This document shows positions 43,569-55,690 of a DNA stretch of 64,000 bases, piece after piece. Origin of the DNA: Diogma glabrata (taxonomy: Eukaryota > Arthropoda > Insecta > Diptera > Cylindrotomidae); NCBI GenBank assembly GCA_963693315.1, contig OY856188.1, forward strand, positions 151,178,518 to 151,242,517, written 5' to 3'. The notes beneath the pieces are model-generated. The model saw only the letters and a list, made by a program, of their open reading frames with translations. It was not told the origin of the DNA and did not search any database. Position numbers and translations under genes: made by a program. Numbering within the stretch: position 1 is the stretch's first letter; every line of letters begins with the position of its first letter.

Positions 43569-45174
43569 TAGGGATGGCAAACCGGTTTTCTGTTAACCGG
43601 TTAACCAGGTAATTTTGGCCAAATTTAACTATTCGAATAACCGGGTAATGAGCTCGGTTAACCGGATAATCAATTATGTAATAGTTTCATAAATAATAAA
43701 ATTTAAAAAAGCAATTATTTTTCTGTAAGATCAGGTTATGTAATTTAATTTGGTAGTAAAACCATTAATCACGTCTATATATACACTCAAATCAATATTT
43801 CGAATATTCGAACAAAATCACAACAATTGCATTAACAATTGCATTAATTAATTAAATGTTTTCTAACAGTAGTTAAACTGTAAACAAGGAATATTTGAAT
43901 TCACTTGAATCGGACAACAATCTCGGTCTTTATATAGGCCAGCGTTCTCAGTCATATCTAATTTCGCAACTAAGATATGTTCTAAATTAAAATCGAAATC
44001 ATTAAATAGGTTGATTTTCTTAAAATAACATATTATTTCCTGCAGGAAAAGAAAAAAGGTATAACAAATAATTGTAAATGAGATTTCAGAATATTCCGAA
44101 TGAATTAACAAAAACGCCACTTGTTATAGTATTTGAGTTTTTTTATATGCCTGATTCAATTTCGATTGTGACATCAGCCTCAGGAACTTAAAAAGAAAGG
44201 TTTTTCTAGGCTGCTGAGGATGATGTAGGAATTTGGGATTTCAATCCAGTCCAGTGGCGTTCTATGAATCCCGGAAATGAGAGCATTTTGAATATTAAAA
44301 CACGGGATTTAATGTGTATGGAGAATCACAAATAATTAAAAAAAGATTTCAATGCCAATATTTCAATATTTCATGATAGAATGCAGAGAATAAAAAATAA
44401 CTACGGCTGAAAAATTGCAAAAATTCTTTAAAAAATATGCAGCAACAAAACTAAAATTCCAATAAGCATAGTGCTAGTGACATATTAATTGATCATGTGA
44501 CGTACGGGTTTTCTAAAAACTAAAACTCGCATATAAAATTATACGAAAACTTATAACTTCGAGCAAACAATAGCGTTCCATCATCAAGAATATACCGTAT
44601 CTAAAATTTATAGCGCTACTGTTTACTGAATAAAGTTCATCCGTCAGCACCACCTTTAGGGGTGGTCTTACGAGTGATTTTAACTCGTTAACTCATTAAT
44701 CTCAGAATTTTTGGATCATAAAAATATGTATGGAACCCGGGATTTATGATCTCGGGATTGCAATCCCTAGTCACAATCGAAATCAGATCGGAGCATATAA
44801 ATTAAATATAGCTAAATAGTTAATTTATTAATTATAAAAACTCAATTGCAAAATACTATAACAAGGAATTTTATTTCTAAAATTAATCGAATTAAATTAT
44901 AATAAAATTTAGTTTAATGTTTAAAATTTAAATAGATAAAGATTTAAACTGTCTAATACTGATATTTATTTGCCTTATTTTATATTTGTTCTGGTATGTT
45001 TTAATTGAAGTGTTATGATTGGTGTAGAAACACTTATTTAAAGAAATTTATTTGTGAATTACAAACCAATTTTTGTTTTAGTTTTTTAACCGGCTAACCG
45101 GTTAAAACCGGTTTTTTAGAAAATTTACTATTCGAAAACCGGATAGTAAAAATGTCGAATAATTGCCATCTCTA
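43569..45174. mobile_element. Non-autonomous hAT element (1.6 kb)
   Basis: The ends TAGGGATGGC and GCCATCTCTA are hAT-like inverted termini, flanked by a perfect eight-base duplication TATGAAGG (43561-43568, 45175-45182). Both subterminal regions are dense in AACCGGTTAACC-type palindromic motifs and CCGG(T/A)TA, probably transposase-binding sites. No transposase is recognisable; an 85-codon minus-strand frame at 43863-44120 resembles nothing I know. Confidence 0.92.
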
Positions 45175-45182
45175 TATGAAGG

Positions 45183-46208
45183 TTCCCTTTATTTATAGAA
45201 GGTTGTGTGTTTGTAGATAACAAAAGTGGTTTTTTACTAATCTCCACAGTTTCTAGAACTCTACATTTTTTTGCAGAAATTCTAAAAAACATGTCCATTT
45301 AGGCATAGTATTACTATTTTGTTCACTTTCCCATTCTTTTCGCAGTGTTATGTCCAACTTTTTCAAAACTATATATATACAAAATAGCTCACCAATTCCT
45401 TTTATTTCTTGTTTGCAAGCTTCAAGGGAAGAAATACAATTGCAATCACTTCATCAAGTAATTTCCTAAGTTCACTAGAACTATCTTTTTGCACAAACGG
45501 TAAATTGAAAAGTTTAGCTATATGAAAGTCAACAACAACTCTTTCATTGTCAAAACGGTTTAAAAGCTCAGTCCATGCCTTACAATAACCAGCTGATGAT
45601 AATGTTATTGTCCCGATTGCCGCTCGTGCGGTGCCCTTTAATTTCTCTAAAAGAATAGTAAGCTTGACAATTTCATCGATGTTTGGATCACGATGAACTA
45701 TGGCGTGAAAAGTGTCACGAAATGTGATCCAATGAGTTGGAGTTCCATCAAAGATCGGGATTTTAATTTCTGGCAGCTTTATTTTTAAATTCAACCGATC
45801 TTCGTTGGTGTTCAAATTGTTTAATTTATTGTCAGACTCATTTTTTGGTATTTTGAAATTTGCGCTTTGTAAATGGTTCTCGTGATTATTAATATAATTA
45901 ATAACTTGACATTTAACCTTACTATAAAGTTTGTCAAAAGATTTGACTGAATCCTTCACAGTACTAGCTATGTTTTTGTCATGTTTTAGAAAAAAACTTA
46001 CAGCGACATCAAACTTGTTTTTCAAAATATTCAAGTCTTCTACAAAACTATCTAGCTCAACAATGGTTTGTGCATCTGCAACTGACTCTTCAATGGTTTC
46101 CAACCTATAGTACAATATTTCGATATTGTTCACATTATGTCTTCTTTCTTCTTCAATATCAACAACTGATTCAGTTTTGCGACTGCTTCTTCCAGATTTG
46201 TTTGCCAT
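45183..46208 (-). pseudogene. BEL-2 Gag (DUF1759), frameshifted
   Basis: Minus strand from ATG 46208 (MANKSGRSSRKTESVV). There is a helical N-terminal region, then the DUF1759 core LPEIKIPIFDGTPTHWITFR and LKGTARAAIGTITLS (about 45590-45780). The frame is lost near 45415, regained as EACKQEIKGIGEL and LRKEWESEQN, then shifts again near 45262 before the hAT MITE at 45182. After the MITE the same protein continues into the zinc knuckles at 43560. There is no PHD finger here, unlike BEL-1. Confidence 0.88.
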
Positions 46209-47224
46209 TTTGTTTTATATTTAATTTCCAGAAGGGAATTAATTAAAATCAAGAATACTTGAGTTATTTACAAATAAAATGTATTATAATATGCTTAAAT
46301 TTATTTGAAATATAAATAAAATATATCGCTTTAACAATACAACAAAAAATTTAAAATTTAAATTCAAACAAATATTTATTTTAAATAAATATATTTTTTA
46401 ATTAAAAATAATATTTTTTTTTATATCTTCTTATATATTAATACGCTAGATCAAACCTTTGTGGAGCCTAAGGCTTTTTTATTCGCAGATGGATTCATTT
46501 CAAATTTTCACAGCTAACTGATATTAGTGTAACCTATATTCGGATTCGGATTCACACAAATCGGATCATAAATAAAAAAGTTATTATATACGGAAAACTT
46601 TTTATATACATATGCATTATAAGTTTACATACATATAAAAACGAAATTAAAAATTTATTTTATTTTTTTATATTTTCTTTTTTATATATTAGCGAACAAC
46701 GAACAACAAAAACGAAACTTTTTTTTCTCATTCATTTCAGTCGTCTTTTGTCTTTGAACAAAGGACGGTTTTCGAGTCGTCGGAATAAAAGAGATTATAT
46801 GCGTAATGTGCTTTCTTTTTTAAACCATTCATTTCAGTCGTCTTTTGTCTTTGAACAAGGACGGTTTTCGATATTATTTCGATTATTTTGTTTATTGATA
46901 TAAAGATATTTGCGTAATATTTTTCTTTGTTTTCTTATTATAGGAGGGCTATTATTTTGAAAACGTACATTTTTTGTTGATTTATAAATTTTTGATTTTT
47001 AAAAAATCTGAAATTTTGATATTTTGTTGGTATTGACGAAAGGAAAACAGCTATTTCTGCTTTTATTTTTGTGTACTCTGAATCGGAGTTATGCGCGGTT
47101 GAATTTTTGAGGCTTTTTCACGTAGTTTTGGTATTGGTGTCAATGTTTTGTGAATAGGTGCCACAAATTTCATCCGACTTAAGTATATTTTTGCAAGTAA
47201 AAAGAAAAATAACTGAATAATTGA
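46209..47224 (-). other. BEL-2 leader with duplicated 40-base segment
   Basis: No coding seen. A segment TTCATTTCAGTCGTCTTTTG, followed by TCTTTGAACAA and GGACGGTTTTCGA, occurs twice, about 98 bases apart (46731-46775 and 46829-46872), a tandem duplication in the untranslated leader. Confidence 0.6.
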
Positions 47225-47668
47225 AACTAGGAGGGCCCGGCGTGCTTCGCTACGCTTATAAATAAAGTTTTTGCGTAGACATTTTGTTGACGTAGAAGCA
47301 ATGATTTCAAAAAGTGGTAATGAGAAATGCTAGCATATAATTTTTAATTTTTCTTTTTAAATATATGAATAAAAAATAATCAAAACTCTAGCTGATCAGT
47401 TCGGATATATGAAAAATTAGCGATCAAATAAGTTTTCAAGTAAGCTTATTTGATCACTAACTTATTTGATCGCTAATTTTTCATATATCCGAACTGATCA
47501 GCTAGAGTTCTGATTATTTTTCATTCATATATTTAAAAAGAAAAATTAAAAATTATATGCTAGCATTTCTCATTACCACTTTTTGAAATCATTGCTTCTA
47601 CGTCAACAAAATGTCTACGCAAAAACTTTATTTATAAGCGTAGCGAAGCACGCCGGGCCCTCCTAGTT
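47225..47668. mobile_element. 444-bp near-perfect palindrome (foldback/MITE)
   Basis: Two arms of about 210 bases, starting AACTAGGAGGGCCCGGCGTG and ending with its complement, with about 24 bases at the centre. Arm mismatches are few (for example AAAACTC against AGTTCTG). GC-rich ends in AT-rich surroundings suggest a mobile element, but I see no clear target duplication. Confidence 0.85.
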
Positions 47669-47899
47669 ATTATAATAATTTGAATAACCTCTCACCAAAA
47701 ATTTCTTTTATTTTGTGTCCATGCTAATGAAATTGTCTATTCTAAAACTGTATTATCATTATTTAAGACACACTTGTTGTTTTTCTGAATTTAATAACTC
47801 CTTGCGGTACTAAAACGAATTTTAATTTTTCGAAATTGTGTCCTTGCTTCAATGTGTTATAATTTAAATAATTTTGTAAACACGCTTCAAACGGTGATA
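47669..47899 (-). other. BEL-2 leader, short unassigned coding-like stretch
   Basis: A minus-strand frame ending at 47763 (ISPFEACLQNYLNYNTLKQG...) is open through 47763-48014, but its upstream half lies in the adjacent TIR element. I do not recognise it and would not call a gene. Confidence 0.35.
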
Positions 47900-47900
47900 T

Positions 47901-48671
47901 CCCAGTTAAAAATCCAATACCGATAACAACCGTTATTGATGTTGTTATCGACCAGCAGAACAAAGAAAAACTATAAATTGTTATCTGGGTGCGCTGTCTC
48001 ACTTTTGTAAGCAAAAGTCAGACATTTTGTCAAATTTCAAAAGTGATGACTGTGTTGTGAATTGTGATTTATATAAATGATGTGATAATTATTATATTAT
48101 AAAATTAAGGTGTATTATAAAATTAATATTGTTAGATAAAACAAAAATCTTAACAGTCATATGTTAATATTTTTTATATATAAGAAATATGTGCATAATT
48201 TTTTAATATTTATATTATATAGTGCCTACTAATCTATAACCTAAAATTAAATTTATATATACATATTTCCATTTCATAAAAATATGTAATTGTTGATTTT
48301 TTAAAATATAAATTCAATATAAGTTTAAATGTAAATAAGTAACCGTTTTTTAAAATAAAATATATGAAAATAAAATTAATATGAAATTAAAACCACCCCG
48401 ATTTTTATTTATATTTTGTATTGAAACCAAATAATGGTTTCAATTCAATAACCTTTTCAATAACAGTTATTGACAACGACATTGGTAACAGATAATTGAT
48501 TGCGTTATCGATAATAGCTAGCTTGTATGTTATTGACAGTTTTCATCGATAATGTGGTGCCACAGTTTTGAACAAAAATTATCGATGATATTTCATCATG
48601 ATGTACATAACACGTTATCGATATATAGATGTTGCATTATCGAGTGTTTATCAATAACACTTCTAACTGGG
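47901..48671. mobile_element. Possible TIR element in BEL-2 leader
   Basis: The ends CCCAGTTAAAAAT and its approximate complement TTCTAACTGGG form a short inverted repeat, and both sides carry TTATCGAT and GATAAC motifs. The flanking ATAT and ATTT do not match perfectly. No coding; superfamily open. Confidence 0.45.
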
Positions 48672-48844
48672 ATTTAAAAGTTTTTACAATGTGATGCGAT
48701 CTTACGACGCCATTGTTAAAAATTTACGAATTAATATATAAACTTGTATTTTAATTAGTTTTCTAATACAATTTTCACTTTTTTAATACAAAATTCACTT
48801 TTTCAATTTATTTTCAGTTAGTTTTAAATAAAATTCACTATAAT

Positions 48845-48862
48845 CCGGTTCTAATAGGACCA
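48845..48862 (-). other. BEL-2 primer-binding site
   Basis: On the minus strand TGGTCCTATTAGAACCGG follows directly after the 5' LTR end, starting with the TGG expected of a tRNA-primed site. Confidence 0.7.
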
Positions 48863-49311
48863 TGAACAATGCTGGTTCCTTAAATTGTTTTTAATTTCAC
48901 TTCACTTACTGGGAAGTATTATTTTTATAATATTTTTAGTGGACTGTAAATAAAATACACTTTTTGTTTTATAATAATGAAAAACAATATTTAATTTTAA
49001 TAAAATAATTTTATTAATATCATTTATTATGTATAGCAGCGCACAAGTTGCTATTACAAAATTAGTTTTTTCAGCAACATTTTATAATTTCGTTTTATCT
49101 TCGTTTAACTCAATTTTTTCTTTGTTTTATTATTTTATTAGCATCATAGAGTTTGCATTGTTGCTAGTTTTATATCAATTATTATTATTAACTGTTGCCA
49201 GTTTTATATCAATTATTATTATTAACTGTTGCCAGTTTTATATCAATTATTATTATTAACTGTTTTTTTGTTTTTTTTTATTCAAAGCAAATTAATTTGA
49301 ATGATTATCCA
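48863..49311 (-). repeat. BEL-2 5' LTR
   Basis: 449 bases, same as 37821-38235 except for a third copy of the 34-bp unit and a few substitutions. It is followed by the ATCCC duplication. Confidence 0.93.
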
Positions 49312-49316
49312 ATCCC

Positions 49317-50765
49317 TAAGAATTTAATTATGACATCTTTCGTGGATCTATTAGTTCTGAAACCGTAAGAGCTTTCCGGTATGATGTTCTTGCTTTCAAG
49401 TACTGTTTCTATTATGCTCTTAATTAGTTTATTTAAAATTTTGTGAAATACGTTGAGTAGTTGAATGGGTCTATAGTTGTCTACCAAATTGGGATCTCTA
49501 CCTGGTTTAGGTATAGGGTTTATTTTTATATTTTTCCACTCATCAGGATATATTTGGTTGTACCATAGATTGTTGAGGTGATCTTTGATAATTACTATAT
49601 GATTTTTGGGTAGCTCTTTGAGGAGTTTAAATGATATTTTACTTATACCCGGAAGAGTGTTTCCATTTTTGTGGATTATTTCCCTAATTTCCTCAATTTC
49701 AAATTCATCTAGAAGTGGATGCATATTGGGGAATGAAATTTTATCTTTATTCTCTGTTACACTTTCCTTGATATTGTTGGTCAAAAATTTGGATGCGTTT
49801 GAGTTGATTTTAAATAAATTTTGCTTGTTAGAAAACGGCTCCCTGATTGCATTGATCTTTTTCCAAATTTCCTTGAGGCTGTTCCCTGGGTTGATTTCTG
49901 CCAAATAACTATTAAAACTTAATTTTTTTTTATATTTAATTTCCCTTTTCAGGACGGCTGTAGCTTTATTGAGTTCGATTTTATAACTGAGGTTATTTTT
50001 ATCTTTGTTGAAAATTTTTAATTTACTTTTTTTAATGATCCAGAGACGTCTAATTTTTTCAGTCCACCAGGTTTTAGGTACATATTTGTTGTTGACTTTA
50101 ATGTTAATTGAGTTTGAGTTGATTATTTTGATAATTTCTTCCTCATAATCCTGGAAATCGAACGAGTGTTTAGGGTTGAATGCAGCGCACTCTTTTATGC
50201 AATTTTTAAAATTTAAAATAGTTTTTTTTGTGGAGGATTCTGTGATGTGGTTATTAACATTTATCAGAACGGGGAAGTGGTCTGAATTGCCAACTAAAGT
50301 CGTGTCACAATGCCATGATGTTTTGAGAGCTATGTCTGATGTGCTTAGGATAATGTCAATGGCTGAGATCATGCCGTTGTTGCCCCTTCTCGTGCCGTCA
50401 CCGTTGTTTAATATGTTGAGGTTGGAATTTAAAAATAAATTGGCCATTTGTTCACCTTTTTTATTGTACTTGCAGTGATCATCCCATAAGCTATGCCTGG
50501 CGTTAAAATCTCCCATTAATATTAAATTATCGATATTGTTGAGTTCATCTAATAATTTTCCTAACTTGTCTGTTATCGTTGACATAGGTATGTTCGGTGG
50601 AATATATATTTCTATAATTTTGAGATTGTTATTAAATTTGTCTGTAATATTAACTTCTTTGTATTCGACAGGCAAGTGTTTTTTTTCTGAGATTATTTTC
50701 CCTATAATTAATTGTTTGTTTATTAAAAAACCAACTCCAACATAACCATCCAATCTGTTGTTCAA
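49317..50765 (-). pseudogene. LINE-I endonuclease and RT first half
   Basis: Minus strand, 480 codons open. APE-type endonuclease: DGYVGVGFLINKQ, NLILMGDFNARHSLW, and the C-terminal GNSDHFPVLINV (catalytic SDH). A linker with DARTWWT-like TWWTEKIRRLWIIKK follows, then RT entry NGNTLPGISKISFKLLKELP, INPIPKPGRDPNLVDNYRPI and SSYGFRTNRSTKDVI, cut by BEL-2 at 49316. The endonuclease N-terminus (first catalytic residues) is missing. The reading continues at 37820. Confidence 0.88.
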
Positions 50766-51423
50766 GTGAATATTGTAATATAGCTTGTTTGTGTAAGTTA
50801 ATATTGTAAGGTATGTGAATGGAACGGATAAGAGTGGGTGTCTCTCTTGTGTTGACTTTGCGTGTAGTCCTTTTATTCTGGCTTATGAGTTTCTCTATTC
50901 CATCTGTGTATTCGGTCGATATCTATTATTTTATACCTTTCGATTAAATCCTCCTTGATGGAATCGATATCCATGTCTAGGGGGATCCTATATATTATGC
51001 CTATCGATTCAATTGTGGTTTTCGGTATGTGGATATTGATATTCAATATTTCTTTTAACTCCTTATCCTTAATAATTTTATTTGCTGTGTTGATGTCTCT
51101 AGTAATAATTCTGATTCTATTATTGTTGAGCTGTTCGATTTTAAGTATGACGCCAAAGTTTTTTCCTTAAAATTTTTAGCGAATGATAAATCACTTATGT
51201 TGTTTTTTTCGGCTATCAATACATACGGGCCTAAATCTCCCGGAACGTATTTACTAATAGCTTTATTCTTGTCCGCTAACGTATCTGTTTGGAGGTTTTT
51301 ATTATTAATGTTCGTGTGCGTCATTATTATTTTTCTTTTGTGCGCCTCCGTGTTTTCTTCCGTTTCTAGATTTTCTATTTGCAATTCTCCTTTATCTTTG
51401 GGAGTTATTGTTTAAGTTATCAT
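50766..51423 (-). pseudogene. LINE-I ORF1 remnant
   Basis: Minus strand. Pieces ISKYVPGDLGPYVLIAEKNN (about 51200-51260) and, in another frame, NRIRIITRDINTANKIIKD and GIIYRIPLDMDIDSIKEDLI (about 50930-51120) resemble the Gag-like ORF1 of I/R1 LINEs. The usual ORF1 zinc knuckles and the start of the endonuclease are missing, so an internal deletion lies near 50780-50870. Confidence 0.7.
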
Positions 51424-52365
51424 TATTAGTACAGTCTGTAAAGGGGAGAATTAATTATAATGAAAACTACATTTTTAAATCGAAAATTTTCTTTTATAAC
51501 ATGTTATTTATACCCTCAGGATCATTCGTCGGTCATAAAAAGTTGGTGGTCGACCTCCCTTATTTTACTACCCCTTAATATGCCTTTTATCAAAATAAAA
51601 TATTTTTGTCGATTTATAATTTTTTAAATAATACGACCTGAAAATAGGTTCCTTTACGTTTTTTTGGTCGCTGATTACGAATCCGACGTCAGTTTTCCAA
51701 AATAATAACGTGGAAAGCGGAAAATCGAGAAAAGTTTACCGAATTTCCAATTTTAGAGTATTATTGCGAGTTGCATATCATTTTCAATGTTTTTAAGTAC
51801 GCTGGCAACGAATTTTCACTCTGAAAGTAAAAATCTTTAAAAAGTATTGGAAAACTGTGAAAATTATTTGGAAAATTTGAAAAATTATGATTGCAAAACC
51901 ATGCAATATATCGTTTTAGTGTTTTTTTGGTCTCTGATCTCAAATTTAATATCTATAATGAAGAAAATGTCTATTTACCCGGAAAATGGCAAAAAAAATT
52001 TTCCGATTAAAAAATTTAAATTTTTTATTTAAAATTTAAATGTTGTATAGATGAATGCATAAATTTTAGATGCGAGTTTACTGCGCTTCAGTAGGTGCAG
52101 GTGTGTTTTTTTTGGTCACTGACCTCAAATTTGATATTTATATTTAAGAAAAATTTTCTATTTTCTCGGAAAATAGCAAAACGAATTTCTGATAAAAAAT
52201 TTAAAAAATTTAAGTACAATTAAATAATACATGTTTTAATTTTTTTGGTGACTTTAATGTCAAATTTGATATTTAAAATAATAAAAAAAATTTATTTAGT
52301 CGGAAAATTATGAAAAACTCCTGCAAGTAATATTATTTGGTTTTAAGCTGTAAATTAATATTTTT

Positions 52366-53989
52366 TTATTGTTTTTAACTTTTTTTTTCAATGATGTGAG
52401 TTATCAAATTATAATAAAAATTTTTTGTTATAAATATTGAATAATTTTAATTAAGAAAAAAAATGAAATTTATAATTTTTTTTATTGTAAGTTTTTGAAA
52501 GTAATAAATTTTAAATTTTGAAAATTTTTTATAAAAATAAAAATAATACTTTATTTAATAAATAAATATAAAAAAAAACAGAGAGTGTGCTTAAGATCGC
52601 ACGGCAGAAGTGAAAACTTCATTGGCAATCGCAATCAATTGATATCGTATTAGTAGAATAAATGAGAAACAAGTCGGAACGATAAACCGCTCACTACACA
52701 CACTAACCTCACAATGTAAACCAAATAATTGTCAAAATAGCACTCATATGCCAATAGCAGGGACTAAAGTACGCGTGGTTGCCACACCCATAGATCAACA
52801 AGTTTAAATTTTACAAATCTTTCTGCGGAAGCTAAGCAAATTCATTGGTATTAATGCGCATTGTTGTCGTTTGCAAATAACTATCGGCTAAGTGCTACCA
52901 TTTTTAATAATTTTAGTTATCATGATTGCCATCCATGTTTAATCATACATAAGCTATGCTTCTTTGTATAGAATTTATGCGATTTTCATCTCGTAATTGT
53001 GAGCTTTAAATCGATATAATCGATTTTATCAAGTATCAAGTTACAAGTATTAAGTCTTCACCTAATTTTAGAAACATGTATTACATACAATTCCAAACCG
53101 ACAATATATTTAGTGAAGATGATAAAATTCCAATACATATAATTTTGATATACAAATGTAATTGTTTCAGCCTTCAGGTTATACTATCTTACGTTATTTT
53201 TAATTTCATAAAAAAATTATGTTCAAAAAAAAACATTGATCAAAGCAAACTACTGTTTAAAACGATAGTTAAGTAAAAAGCAAAAATTAAGCTTACACAA
53301 CAACTTCATAAATTTTCATGATGATTAATGTATTAATGCATAAAGGACAAACAGACATACTTTCAATTTTATATATATTCAATATTTATTTAGCATGATG
53401 ACTCGAATGCAAATTGCAAAAGACAGTATCAATATAACTTTAAAAAACTGCGTTATAGATCAATTTTTCAAAATTCGTATAAAGAAATTTTATTATTTTT
53501 TATGAATTCATAAATAAAAAAAAAATAATTTTATTGGTTTAATTTTAATGGTTTAACAACAATATTGAGTACATTTTAATGGTATTTAATAAAAATTAGA
53601 AAAAAACAATAAAAAAATATGTACCACAACCAGAAGTTGAACTCACTACCTACAGCACATCAGTCGAGCACGATATCCACAACGCAATTTTAAACGTTAA
53701 GAAATGATAGATTGATAAATTGATAAATGATGGAAATGCTGACGGATCAGCATAACTTACTACCTACAGAAAAATCTGTGTGTGGTGCGCCAAAAGAAGT
53801 TTTCAGAAGTTTTCAGAAGCCAAAAATTATATTAAAATATAAGCAATATTATTTTAAAAATCTTCATCATCCGATTCATTTTCCTGTGTCATTTGCACGA
53901 TTTTCCTGATCATCGGTGGTTATGACACATTCTTCATCACGAGGTGCATCACTCGGTTGAATATTTAACATCAATACGTTGCCGGAAAA
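52366..53989. other. Interior of long-TIR element, no gene seen
   Basis: AT-rich sequence with no coding I can support. 52580-52800 is less AT-rich but has no open frame or RNA gene that I recognise. Confidence 0.5.
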
Positions 53990-54870
53990 TTATAATCAAA
54001 ATTCCAAAAATATTTTTAAATTAAATAAAATCAAACTTTTTCAAAATTCCAAAAATATTCCAAAAATTAGAATGAAATCAAATATTTAAACTTTTTCTAA
54101 ATTCCGATAATATTCCAAAAATTCTTAGAAATTCAAACTTTTCCAAAATTCTAAAAATATTGCAAAAATTATTACAAAATCAAAAATTAAAACTTTTCCC
54201 GAAATTCTAAAAATATTGCAAAAATTATTACAAGATCAGAAATACAAACTTTTTCAAAATTCCAAAAACATTTCAAAAACTATAACAAACACAAAAATTT
54301 CCGTGTCAAAATTCCAAAAATTATAATAAAATCAAAAATTTTAAATTTTTCAAAATTCTAAAAATATTCCAAAAATTCTTACAAAATCAAAAAATGAAAC
54401 TTTTTCAAAATTCTAAATATATATATAAAATTCAAAAATTCTATTTTTTTTCAAAATTCTAAAAATATTGCAAAAATTATAACAAAATCAAAAATTGAAA
54501 CCTTTTTCAAAATTCCAAAAATATTCCAAAAATTAAAATGAAATCAAATATTTAAACTTTTTCTAAATTCCAATAATAATCCAAAAATTCTTAAAAATTC
54601 AAACTTTTTCCAAAATTCTAAAAGTATTGCAAAAACTATTACAAAATCAAAAATTGAAATTTTTTTCAAAATTTCAAAAATTATAATAAAATCAAAAATT
54701 AAAAATTTTCCAAAATTCTAAAAATATTCCAAAAATTCTTACAAAATCAAAAATTAAAACTTTTCCCGAAATTCTAAAAATATTGCAAAAATTATTACAA
54801 AATCAAAAATACAAACTTTTTCAAAATTCCAAAAATATTTCAAAAACTATAACAAATTCAAAAATTTCCG
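53990..54870. repeat. A-rich minisatellite
   Basis: Degenerate repeats of TCAAAATTC(C/T)AAAAATATT(C/G)CAAAAATT(A/C)TTACAAAATCAAAAATT-type units of roughly 50-60 bases run almost 900 bases. A larger period is visible: the block at about 54100-54300 recurs at 54600-54870. Confidence 0.85.
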
Positions 54871-54899
54871 TGTCCAATTTCATTTTCAATTAGATTTAC

Positions 54900-55290
54900 G
54901 TCATAAAAACAACTACATTTTTTTTCCAAAAATTGGCTAAATAATAAATGAAATCAATTTTTGACACACTTGACAACAATTTTTTGACAAACTTATAATG
55001 CCATAATTCTCAATAATAATACAAAATTTCATTTCAAACAAACAATTTTATTTTTTTCCAAAAAGTTGGGTAAAAAATAAATAAAAATCTTTCTTTTGAT
55101 ACACTTGACAACATTTTGTTGACAAACTTATAATGCCATAATTCTCAATAATAACAATAAAATTCGTTTCCAACAAACAAATAATTTTATTTTTTTTCCA
55201 AAAAATTAGGTAAAAAAATAAATAAAAATCTTTCTTTTGACACACTTGACAACATTTTTTTGACAAACTTATAATGCAATAATCTAGCTT
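54900..55290. repeat. Three-copy 137-bp tandem repeat
   Basis: Units containing CTTGACAACA, GACAAACTTATAATGC and TCTTTCTTTTGA recur with a spacing of about 136 and 141 bases (GACAAACTT at 54985, 55121 and 55262). The 72-codon minus-strand frame across it is a product of the repeat. Confidence 0.85.
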
Positions 55291-55690
55291 TTGATCTCAC
55301 ATACCAATCCCTACCATCAAGATTTCTCCAAATTTAATGTTCCTACTCGTAATCACTTAAAATGAACGTTTTTAAGCCAAAAATATGAAAATTTGCTATT
55401 TTTGACACACATGATGATTTTTTTGACACACTTCCGGTACAGTTATCGAATACAGCGTCCTTTTAGACCTGTCCCTTGTGTATACCTATTTTTAGAAAAA
55501 AAATTTTTGAAATCCCTCCAGCGGTTTTCCCTGCAGCGTACATAATGACGGCCGGCCGGCCAGACAGACAGACATTTTTTTTAGAATCAGGCAGGAGGTC
55601 CTTAAACGTCGAGAAATGTCAAAAAAAGTGGGGGCAAGAATTTCACTTTGAGCTCATAAATGTAATACTTAGGTCTTTCAGACCGAAGTA
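55291..55690. other. Interior of long-TIR element, no gene seen
   Basis: Contains GGCCGGCCGGCCAGACAGAC at about 55551-55570 with a CAGACAGACA short repeat. No supported coding. Confidence 0.45.

Larger units (their letters stand above)
37821..49311 (-). mobile_element. BEL-2: BEL/Pao LTR retrotransposon
   Basis: 11.5 kb. The LTRs (37821-38235 and 48863-49311) have TG..CA ends on both strands. The five-base duplication ATCCC is perfect (37816-37820 and 49312-49316) and interrupts LINE-I RT. Minus-strand order from the right: LTR, PBS, a long leader with nested inserts, Gag, zinc knuckles, protease, RT, RNase H, integrase, C-terminal domain. It was later hit by a hAT MITE between Gag and the knuckles and by a LINE in the integrase. 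Several frameshifts make it inactive, but the frames are far better kept than in BEL-1. Confidence 0.95.
11392..51423 (-). mobile_element. LINE-I: non-LTR retrotransposon split by three insertions
   Basis: Four minus-strand pieces (49317-51423, 37010-37820, 21339-21379, 11392-12705) give one element of about 4.27 kb when BEL-2, the hAT and Gypsy-1 are taken out together with one copy of each target duplication. The reading continues across the hAT and Gypsy-1 joints, for example RICLG, then LTPSTPITAIIA, then EAGEL. Order: ORF1 remnant, APE endonuclease, reverse transcriptase, RNase H, C-terminal CCHC. RNase H plus APE endonuclease points to the I superfamily. No clear poly(A) is seen at the 3' end (11392) and no flanking duplication was identified. 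Part of ORF1 and the endonuclease start seems deleted. Confidence 0.85.

Noticed and set aside
54060..55270. Minus- and plus-strand frames in the A-rich repeats
   Set aside because: They are by-products of tandem repeats with a period that leaves one frame open.
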